DNA of 64,000 bases from Inia geoffrensis (taxonomy: Eukaryota > Chordata > Mammalia > Artiodactyla > Iniidae). Below are positions 48,793 to 57,620 of the stretch, piece after piece (the first letter of the stretch is position 1; each line of letters begins with the position of its first letter). The position numbers and the translations under genes are program-made. The stretch covers positions 117,878,315-117,942,314 of the forward strand of contig CM070900.1 of NCBI GenBank assembly GCA_036417435.1. Direction: 5' to 3'. Under the pieces are notes generated by a model that saw only the letters and a list, made by a program, of their open reading frames with translations, was not told where the DNA came from and searched no databases.

Positions 48793-49734
48793 TAATATCA
48801 AATACTAATACTACAAAAGCTAATTAAACTTTCTATAAAACTTTAGTAAAAGAGAATTACAGTATAAAATTTCAAAATCACTTTCATACACTCTCATTCT
48901 TTCAACTCTTCCAAAACTATCCTCTAATTTGAAAAATTAGTACAATGGGTTCGTAGATTAATTTTATCATCTTATTTCTATATCATTAATGCTTTATTGT
49001 CCAGCTACATTGTACTTTCTTTTGTATTTCTTTCTGTCCTCCACAATGTTCACTGTTTTACTCACAAAATCATGTAATCACTGGAACACCTAAAAGCATA
49101 CTCCAAATCCCATTGAGATGTGATTAGACATATGGAGAAGTTATCCATACATTTTACCTGATAACAACTATTTTTTATTTAGCCCACAACTGAAATGTAC
49201 TGCAGGTGATTTCAAGATAACACACCTACCATACATACATTGGCATATTCAAACAATGAGCCATAACCAACATCCATATTCAGTATCTTTGGTTTAAAAT
49301 TAAGATAATGGTGGTCAAAAGCAAAATATATTGGGGGGATATTTGGACCATTCGATCAAAGACAATTTACCATGTAGACCCTAAGGGAAAAACTTCAAAG
49401 TACTTGCCCTTTCTCCCACGCTCTCCCTAACCACTAGTATTCTAATATTATCTAATATTTGCTTGTAAATGAATAATACATGCAGTAGGCAGTTACTCTA
49501 ATGCCCCCAAGAAATCTCACCTTCTGGTATTGGTGCCCTTTTATAGCCCACTCCCACAGTAAATCTAGACTGACTCACGTGATTAGCATTGGCCATTGGA
49601 ACGTTAGCAAACATGAAGAATAGAGAGGCTTAATAAGTGTTGGCAAGTGAGGCCTGTCCTCTGCGAATGCTCCCTCATGGAACCCATCTGCCATGCTGTG
49701 GAAAAGTTCAAGCTAATGAAATGGAGAAGTTGGG

Positions 49735-49782
49735 GTGGGGGGGAGACATGGACACAGATACACACATACACACACAGATGCC
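49735..49782 (+). repeat. CA-rich simple repeat
   Basis: GACACAGATACACACATACA followed by CACACAGATG: an impure CA tract preceded by a short G run. Confidence 0.7.
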
Positions 49783-50423
49783 CAGCTATCCACCAGCTGT
49801 TCCAGGCATCCCAGCTGAGGTACCAGACTTATGAGTTAAAAAGATACCTTGGACATTATAGCCAACAGGTGACACATGGAGCAGTCCCCAACAAGCCCTG
49901 CCCAAATTTTAGAATCAAGAGCAAATAAATGTTTCAGCAACTAAGTTTTGGAGTGAAGCAATAGGCAACTACAACAACACATGTAAACCAATTAGTACAG
50001 TTCCTGTTAGGTAGTAAGCAACCAAGAAACGTCATCAGTAATACCTGACAATAATCGCTCTAAGTTCCATCACCTGCCTCCACCGAAGTACTGTTTGGAG
50101 TATTTGAGCTGCTTTTAAAGGCATTCTCTCATTTCCCTAATGGCTAGTAAAGAGATAGGGAGCAAAGCAACCAAAAGACCTCTTTATTTTCCCCTTCTTC
50201 TTCCTAATTTACCCCTGTCAGGTTTTTTTGTTGCTGTTGTTCTGGCTTTTGGGTCTTTTTTTTTTGGCCCTGTCAATAATGTTTGCCTGGTTTCCCTAGA
50301 GAGTGGCTAATCAATGATCCAGACGGATTCAAGCCTTTGGTAGTGCTGTGTATTCTCAGTTACCTGTAGGCACCCCCTTCAACCTATCCCAGACCACAGG
50401 TAAATAATTAAGAGTTCAATAGG

Positions 50424-50633
50424 GGCTTCCCTGGTGGCGCAGTGGTTGAGAGTCCGCCTGCCGATGCAGGGGACACGGGTTCATGCCCCGGTCCGGGAAG
50501 AACCCACATTTCCGCAGAGCAGCTCGGCCCATGAGCCATGGCTGCTGAGCCTGCACGTCCAGAGCCTGTGCTCCGCGATGGAGAGGCCACAACAGTGAGA
50601 GGCCCATGTACCGCCAAAAAAAAAAAAAAAAAA
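50424..50633 (+). mobile_element. CHR-1 SINE with 11-bp target duplication
   Basis: GGCTTCCCTGGTGGCGCAGT head and a body with a short deletion near the Pro/Cys region (GAACCCACATTTCCGCAG), A tail of about 19. Flanks AGTTCAATAGG (50413-50423) and AGTTCAGTAGG (50634-50644). Confidence 0.94.
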
Positions 50634-52554
50634 AGTTCAGTAGGACAGACTCCTCACTAAAGGTCAAAAGTTTATACTCATTAATTTGTAATTCTTTTCT
50701 ACCTCACAGAATCTTTAGGCAAAGGGCATAGGAACCAATTACCTCTTGTTCAGAATAAATTAAGCAGCATTGAAAACATACCTGCTGCTCTTCCTCTAAG
50801 ACTTTACTGATTCTAATTATATATCTTATTCTTTTAACCCCCATGACCCTTTGCTCATACTTCACTCATGATATTTATCTTAAGCTAGCCTGAATGACAG
50901 TAATTGGTAACTTTCTACTAGAGAGACATTAAGAAAAGGTGTATCTTACTCATTGTTGTATCCCTTAAATTAAGCTCCTACTACATTGCTCTACTACTCA
51001 TATAGCAAAAATATCTGGTCCTGGTCAGAAACCACTTTGTCCATAACTAATCTCTTCAATTCTCACCCCCATTTTTATTAAGAAATAATGACTCACTCAG
51101 AGTTACAACGCAATCGGTGACAAAGTTAATGAATGCTACATGTCTTAGTACTAACATTTAACAATTATTTGACTTAAGAATGATTTTATTTTTGTAGAAA
51201 CAGTAAGATGATTGTTAAGGAAAAGAAAGGTATTATTTACATTCCTTATTTCTTTTTTCTTCAACTTTCAGGCTTGAGAAAGCCTGCGTTTTAGGTCCAG
51301 GGTAAGATCTAGTTAAGCCAGATGCCAGGCAAATAACATCAAAGGCAAAGCAGGCCTGGTAGTAACCACAGTTAACTGTAGAGCTCAGAATTCACCGAAA
51401 TGGGGCAATCACTACTCAGCTCTAGAAATCTATTCTCAAGCAGGAACAGCAACCAGGTAGAGCCAACTCCTCTGATTTCTCAAGTGACGCTAGAAATCGA
51501 GACTTCTTAAACATGAAGTTTTCTTATTTTTAAATGGTGGCAAGTAATCATTAAATGCTCCAAATACACTACGAGCAAGCAATATATATGTCAGTTGGAT
51601 TCAGCCCAAGAGCCTCCTGCTACTGCAGGCTCATAGTTAAAAATCTCTGTACATAACTGATGGTGGACTAAGGGAACTATTCTCCTTTCCTATCACCTCT
51701 CACCCCTGGGGAAAAGAGAAAGAAATAACAAGGACCACGAAAAGCAGCTACATAACAATACAGGGAGTACCTGTATTGAAAAAAAACTTTGTTAGCAGTT
51801 TTAGATACAGAACCTTTTATAACATAAAAATATATGGGTAGAATTTTTTTTCTTTTTAAAATTTTTTCCTCAAAATTTGCACACACAAAAAAGAATATTC
51901 AAATACATGTAATAGTTATAATTATACAAACTTTTCTGGCCTTAACCCAACTAATGAAAATGCTCAGTAATAAACATGAGACTAATGATTCACCATGCAC
52001 ACAGAAAAACAAGGTACAAAGTACTAACAGTGTTATTATAGTTGCACTGGTCTATCTACATATTGTCACTTGACTCTTGTGACCAACAGCACTGAACCAG
52101 CTGGACACATGGTTGAACTCCATGACCAGGGAACCCTGGTCTATCTAACAAACCACTGTGGACTCGATCCTATGACCTGAACCTCCTTAATATCATGCTA
52201 TCAATAACTAAGGTGACCAGTCACTAGTAATCATATATTAGTCCAAAAGCTTTTCTTCAATACATTTATGAAAGATTTGACATTATTTAACAAAGTCGTT
52301 AAGGCTTTTCCTTTTATTTAAAAATAGGAATTTATAGAAAACACTTGAATTCCATCTCTAAACCTGCTTAGCCTGCTACAAGCCTTTATGAATTTAAAAT
52401 AAAATTTTTGATACAATCAATCATGGTAGACAGGCCTTTGGAGTTCAAAACATTCTCTCAAATAGTTATTAGTAAGGGAGTTCCTATAGCAATAGAATTA
52501 GTAGGTAATTTAATGACAATAAAATTATATATTATTATCTGGGGAGACTACTAA

Positions 52555-53047
52555 TTTATTGAACACTTACTATGTGCCAGGTACTGTGCTGAATATGTTC
52601 AGGGGGTTCTCATTAACCTTAAAAACGACCATATGGGGCTTCCCTGGTGGCTCAGTGGTTGAGAGTCCTCCTGCCAATGGAGGGGACACGGGTTCGTGCC
52701 CCGGTCCGGGAAGATCCCACATGCCGCGGAGCAGCTGGGCCCGTAAGCCATGGCCGCTGAGCCTGTGCTCCGCAACGGGAGAGGCCACAATAGTGAGAGG
52801 CCCGCAACGGGAGAGGCCACAACAGTGAGGGCCCCGCGGACCGCAAAAAAAAAAAAAAAAAAAAAAAACCAAAAAAACAAAAAAAACACGACCGTATGAG
52901 GGAGACACCATTATTGTCCCCATTTTACAGATGGGGAAACTGACCTTTCCAAGATCACACAGCTAGTTAGTAGCAGAGTCAGGATTCCAACCCAAATCTT
53001 GTCTAACTTCAGAATTTGCACGCTTAACCACTACACTGTATTGCCTC
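52555..53047 (-). repeat. MIR SINE, minus orientation, split by a CHR-1 SINE
   Basis: ATTGAACACTTACTATGTGC CAGG at the left and ATTTTACAGATGGGGAAACT, AAGATCACACAGCTAGTTAG and CTTAACCACTACACTGTATT at the right are the reversed MIR sequence. The CHR-1 copy at 52636-52888 sits between the two halves. Confidence 0.85.
52636..52888 (+). mobile_element. CHR-1 SINE with internal tandem duplication
   Basis: GGGCTTCCCTGGTGGCTCAG head and A-rich tail of about 50 with C interruptions. Near the 3' end a unit of about 33 bp beginning CGCAACGGGAGAGGCCACAA is present twice in tandem (about 52770-52832). The GCGCGTCCGGAG segment seen in other copies is missing. Flanked by CGACCATATG (52626-52635) and CGACCGTATG (52889-52898). 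Confidence 0.92.
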
Positions 53048-54860
53048 CAGTGACTTTGGGTTGATATCTAAGATAAAGAAAAGAGGGAAATTTGTACTTC
53101 TCAGCGGCAAATTTAAAAAACATACTAGAAATGGAGGATACCTTTTAAAACAGGTACAATTCTCATAATACACAGTCACACAAATAATATTTTTATTCCC
53201 AAATACAAACAATGATGAAAATCTCAAATGGACTTCTCAGAAACATAATTTTTCCTATATACTCACTCATGTTTATTATTAAAAATTTAATGGGAACACT
53301 TTGTTTTCTGCTCAATTCTGCCGTGAAGCTAAAATTGCTCTGCAGAATAAATTCTACCTTTAAAAATATTTAAAACTGCAATATACTAAATATGCCTAAT
53401 TCAATTTAGTTAATAACTGGCATAAGCCTATATTCTTTCATAATGAAAAGTTGCACTTTATCGTAACCACAGGAACCTTAATACTTAAGTGATTTTTTCA
53501 AAAAGGCTTGAAGGTGTGTAAACAGTGCAGTATATTTTAAATTTTTAACACTCTCAGAACACCTTCAGAAAAGTCTGCAATACACAGATGTGAAATGATA
53601 AGTTGGTATGAAATCAGACCAAAAAACTGAACTCACAATGAATAATATAAAAGGAATACAACACCCCTATACCATGGCTGACCTAAGTAAGACTAACTTT
53701 ACTTTTCCATCAAAAGATGTAGCCTTAAGTCAAAAATGTCCTAATTCGTTAAGTCCTTTTTAAATCTTCCAAAGAAGATTATCAAAAAAACAAAAACAAA
53801 ACCCACGAAAAAACAAAAAAACCTGCAATTGTCTAGAGTGATTGTCAACACAGAAACCAAATCTTTCTTCTTCTGATACTCACCAAGGTTGTCAACATTC
53901 TAAAGGAAAATTAAGACAGATATGAGGGATCTATAACGCAAGTTTTACCTACTATTACCTCTTCCCATCAACATTTTCCTCTCATCAAGGTCCAGCTTTA
54001 TAAATACATACCTAGGTTCACTTATGAAGAGAACAAGGGGAAGGTACTATATATAGAAAAGTCATTTGTCATATATATTCCGCAGTAGGCTGTCAAAATT
54101 AATTTTCAAATAGAATACTGTATTTGCCACCAACAAAGTGTTGAAGGGAAGCACACTATTAATTCTGTTTTGCTCCAATATTGTGCTTAGAAAGCTTCAA
54201 CTTATAGAAGAATTACACTAATATTAATAAATGGGAATTCTACGGCACAAATTACAAATATTGTTGGAGTATGAGCCCTTAACCACACCTGTAATTAACA
54301 GAACTCCTTTCCTTTCTCGCTGACCCACGTTTTCAAAAGTGATCCAAAGACTTCTCTGCATCGCAATGCTTTCAACAGGCAGAAGCTGGGACTTGCAGTG
54401 CAACAAAAACAAAGCATTCTGACCAATGCATGTTTTGAATGATATTAACACAATACTCATTTAAATGCTTGTATTCCAAGCTTCTCACTAGTCATCTAGC
54501 TTCAACAGGGAACACAACCAGGTTAATATAGACTACGACTGCCTTGATAGCTGCAAGCTCAGCTGAATCCCAGGACGCCACCTCAATTTGGAAGGGGCAG
54601 AACCATATCCGGTTCTCACTGGATACACATTTTCCCATGCTTCCCATCTTTAAAACTTTACATCTTCCCAGAGGAGCAATAAATATACCAAGCCGCCAGG
54701 GAGTGTGCCTGTAGGGAAGATGAGTGGTCAAATTAAATCAATATGCACAGAACCATAAGCTTCAAAACTTTTCACAACGAGTAACAGCTGAAAGAACGAG
54801 GCATGTTTTCCCACTTCTTTCCAGGAGTCAGCTTCCCCCAAAACACCGGTCTTGACTTAC

Positions 54861-55378
54861 TGGTTAGTTGGCGGAGCGGTCAGCGGGATGGCCACCTCTT
54901 CCTCCTCGTATTCTGGTCCATCCAGAGAGTCACCTTCGTCCACTGTTCCCAGGCCCGCGCCCAAAGGGGGCAGCTGAGGAGGAGGCGGCAAAGGAGGGAA
55001 TCCGCCGCCTGCCCCGAAGGTCTCAGCAGGCAACGAAGTGGTCCCCTTGGTGAGAGCCATCTCCCCGCCAGGTCCGGCGGCGGCAGCACCAGCCACGCCA
55101 GCAGCAGCACCTCCCCCTGACAGTCCGGCTCCCCCCAGTGCCCCCGCCACAGACCCGGGTCCCAGGAACCCTGACCCCAAAGCGGCTCCGCCACCCAGAG
55201 TCCCGGCCACTCCAGCCTCCGCCAGCCCAGGAAAGGGGGCGGCTGCCACAGACAGGGCGACGGGTATCTTCACCCGACACACTGCCGGACAGGCACTGGA
55301 GCCCGCGGCCCCGCCGCCTCCTGCTGCCCCGGCGGTGACCGGGCCGCCCTCCTCACTGCCGGCCTCGGCCGCCATCAT
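54861..55378 (-). CDS. RASA1: RASA1 exon 1, coding part: N-terminal low-complexity region (residues 1-172 plus two bases of codon 173)
   Basis: The start is the first of two tandem ATGs (Met-Met-Ala-Ala-Glu), with A at -3. The second ATG has a strong context (A at -3, G at +4). The exon encodes a Gly/Ala-rich stretch (residues 14-105), a proline-rich segment PPLPPPPQLPPL (128-139) that looks like an SH3 ligand, then DEGD (147-150) and an acidic run EYEEEE (156-161). DEGD corresponds to the human caspase-3 site at D157, which fits the 7-residue offset. The exon ends CAACTAACCA before GTAAGT, leaving CA to be completed by G of exon 2 (Gln 173). Most length and sequence difference from the human protein is in this exon, as expected for a disordered GC-rich region. 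Confidence 0.97.
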
Positions 55379-55858
55379 GTTGAAGCCCGCTCTAATCTGC
55401 CCTACCCTGCCCGCCCGGGAGCCCAGGGGGCCACCAGGCCCGGGCTCCGAGCCGCCCCACCCAGGCGCGTCCCCTCTTCAGCTCCCCAGGCTGAGGAAAC
55501 AACAACAAAAGGAGAGAGCCCGCCGCCGCGCCCCCTCTTCGGGCCACAGCCCAGGCTCGGGAGCTACCCGGGTTACGGGAAGAGAAGTGGGCAAAAAACC
55601 CAACGCCTGCACAAACGCCGCCCAAATCTTCACCTTACACACCCACACTCACGCACACACACAAGCACAGAAGCGAAAAACTTCCTGGCTGCACTCAAGA
55701 GGAAGGGAAGCACAGGGGAAGCGGCTGGGGCGGCTGCTGCTCCTACAGCCACCGCCACGGCCGCCGCCGCCACCGCTTCTTCACCACCCCAGTTCCGGCC
55801 ACCCCCACCGCAGCCACCGCCGGTGCCGCTGCTGGGGCTGGGGCCACTGCAGCCGCTT
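55379..55858 (-). promoter_or_regulatory. RASA1: Probable RASA1 5' untranslated leader / proximal promoter, ATG-free
   Basis: On the minus strand no ATG occurs between the start codon and 55861, about 480 nt. The leader contains a GCC/GGC-repeat stretch (55747-55778, reading GGCGGCGGCGGCC on the minus strand) and a CA/TG-rich patch (55640-55672). How much of this is transcribed is unknown. Confidence 0.6.
55747..55778. repeat. GCC/GGC triplet-rich tract in the RASA1 upstream region
   Basis: CCACCGCCACGGCCGCCGCC continues as GCCACCGC. An impure triplet repeat in the likely leader or core promoter; length variation is possible. Confidence 0.8.
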
Positions 55859-57464
55859 CATCCTCCACGGGGCTGAGACGCGAGGGGTGGGGAGAAAAGA
55901 GGAAGGGGGGCGGGGTAGTGGGAAAACGGACTGAACTCCTCGCAACCCGGAGCGCTCAGTGAAATCGACGAGAGAGAAAGGAAGGCGGGGCACGGGAGGA
56001 GGAGCAGAGGGAAGGAAGGGCGGGGGAGGAGGAGGGAGAGGGCAGCTTCTGCGCAGGCGCCTTCCCGGCGCGGGGGTTGGGGGGCTGGGCCTGGAGAAGG
56101 AAAAGGAAGAGTCGGGAGGGAAGGAAGCGGCGGGGACGCGCGGTGCGCGGCCGCGCTCGCTGTTCCGCTCCGGGTGGAGCGCGTGGCGGCGCGGCCGTAT
56201 CTCTCGCGCGCCGGCCTCCCTGGGCTTTGTTTGAAGGGCCGGTGAGGCGGAGGAGGGGAGGAGTGGGTCCAGAGCACGCGGCCGCTCAGCGCGGTGAAAA
56301 CAGGAGAGACGGGAGAGACAAGGAGGGGTTGAAGAGGGAGGACCGGGGAGAGGGAAAGGAAGATGCCGCGAAGCCAATTCCTTGCTTCCTGACCGGTAGA
56401 ACAAACACCCGTGGCCGGCGGCTCAGAAACCAGACATTCAAGGCCCTCGGAGGTGTTGGAGGGGGCGGCCCGCTTGGAAGGTCGAGACCGTACTGTTACT
56501 GTTTCCGTTTTCTTTTCATAGTATAAATTACTATATGACTCTTACAAGCTAAAAAATAAAATGAAATTTTAAAAACTGGGTTCTGAAACTCAAAGAAAGC
56601 GAGATGGATAATGGGGGGGCCATACGGGGAGGGCTAAGAATTTTAGTAGAAACAGTGGTTGTTTGAAGTCAGATTTCTATCACCGTACACGTTTTGTTTT
56701 CTTCTCCTACTCTCCCCCTCTGTTCCCTTTCTCTTTTTCTTTCTCTTTCACACACACTACCTTGCCATTGCGAGTCTGTTGGGTAACTAATAAGGTGTGG
56801 AGAGGAGAGGTGCCCCAGACATCACTAATCAACGCCCTTTTGTCCTCGTTTGTGTGCAAAACACGGCAGGGCATACTCCACGATGTACATGTGAATGCAC
56901 AGAGCATTTTCAACTGGCAGATGTCAAGGTCCCAAAGTGTCAGTTACAATTATATATGGTTTCAAAAATTATCAATAAACTGAAATTTCACTCTTAATAT
57001 AGCCGAAGAGAATGGTTTTTGTTTTGTCTTTTCTACTGGAATATGTATAAACATAGGTGGAGGAATCGTTCCAATTTTTTGAAATTCCAGTATCTGATTT
57101 GCCCTTTTGGATTCATAGATCATTCTTATATTTTGCATTCTCCCAGGAGGAATCCCACATTAAATACCATTAAATATTGATCTTTGAGATCAGTATTTTC
57201 TCTGCTAAGGATAGTCAAACCAACAAGAAGCACATTAAGGATGGGAAGGGTCTGAAATAGAGGCCAAGGGGAAAAGGAAAAGACCAGTAAACGAGGTGGC
57301 AAGGTGCACACAAGACATTTTCCTTTAGAAATGTCTATTTCCATAACCCTATTTGCCAAATCAGTGACAATGTGATTACCAGTAATCCTAAGGACTCCTT
57401 CATTCTGCTCACCTCTTATGCAGTGTATTACCTGGGAGAGTGAAGATGGACTGACTAATCACAA

Positions 57465-57620
57465 GAGTGGTCTCAGACCAGCAATATCCTAGGAACTTGT
57501 TAGAAATGCAAATTCTTGGACCCCTCCAACCCTAGACCCTCTGAATCAGAAAATGCAGTAATCTGTGTTTTAACGCGTCCTCCAAGATTTGCACATTTAA
57601 GTTTAAGAACCACTATATTA
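57465..57620 (+). mobile_element. MER5-like hAT-Charlie nonautonomous element
   Basis: GTGGTCTCAGACCAGCAATA, AGAAATGCAAATTCTTGGAC, CCTCTGAATCAGAAAATGCA and TTTAAGAACCACTAT in order follow MER5. The terminal GTGGTCTCA/AAGAACCAC arms are the hAT-type ends. Confidence 0.85.

Larger units (their letters stand above)
18002..54860 (-). other. RASA1: RASA1 intron 1 (36.9 kb)
   Basis: It runs from GTAAGTCAAG at 54860 to TTTTTTCTTAG at 18002 and holds most of the mobile elements listed separately. Stretches with nothing recognised: 18713-20280, 20741-22109, 22330-22894, 23081-23690, 29390-30550, 30850-31800 (apart from an open frame at 31151-31492), 36310-38240, 46200-46889, 48793-50420, 50645-52554 and 53048-54860. 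No second exon, conserved gene or RNA gene was found. Human RASA1 has an isoform starting from an alternative first exon whose protein opens MKGWYHGK; I did not find a matching exon here. Confidence 0.9.
1..55378 (-). other. RASA1: RASA1 locus, 5' half of the gene (exons 1-8, coding part)
   Basis: RASA1 encodes p120 RasGAP, a cytosolic protein that is recruited by its SH2 domains to phosphotyrosine receptors and adaptors and speeds GTP hydrolysis by Ras. Eight consecutive minus-strand exons were placed by translation and splice signals. Joined, they read without a stop through about 410 codons in the known domain order: Gly/Ala/Pro-rich N-terminus, SH2 (174-about 265), SH3 (about 272-334), second SH2 (344 onward). 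Every exon junction keeps phase. The human protein is 1047 residues; this one is 7 shorter in exon 1, so about 1040 is expected. The PH, C2 and GAP exons are outside the window. Identification is very secure; intact exons and consensus splice sites argue for a functional gene, not a pseudogene. Confidence 0.98.
54880..56480. promoter_or_regulatory. RASA1: CpG island spanning RASA1 exon 1 and promoter
   Basis: The AT-rich surroundings change abruptly to GC-rich, CpG-dense DNA over about 1.6 kb covering the coding start and about 1.1 kb upstream. Visible elements include GC boxes (GGGGGGCGGGGTAGTG near 55906, AAGGCGGGGCACGG near 55981), an NRF1-like TGCGCAGGCGCC near 56049, an ETS-like TTCCGG near 55794 and CGCGGCCGTATCTCTCGCGC near 56189. 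No TATA box stands out. This fits a broad housekeeping-type promoter. The exact transcription start cannot be read from sequence. Confidence 0.9.

Noticed and set aside
18002..54860. Alternative RASA1 first exon (p100 isoform, protein beginning MKGWYHGK)
   Set aside because: I looked for a minus-strand ATGAAAGG followed by a donor and did not see one. Absence by eye over 37 kb is weak evidence, so I neither place nor exclude it.
55038..55934. 298-codon plus-strand open frame through RASA1 exon 1 and its leader
   Set aside because: It is the antisense of the true exon in a CpG island where stop codons are rare. Its Pro/Ala-rich translation is a composition artefact, and the minus frame is the known protein.
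55781..56526. Several overlapping 90-207-codon frames on both strands in the promoter region
   Set aside because: High GC content makes long chance frames. They overlap in conflicting frames, show low-complexity Arg/Gly/Pro/Ser content and have no recognisable domain.
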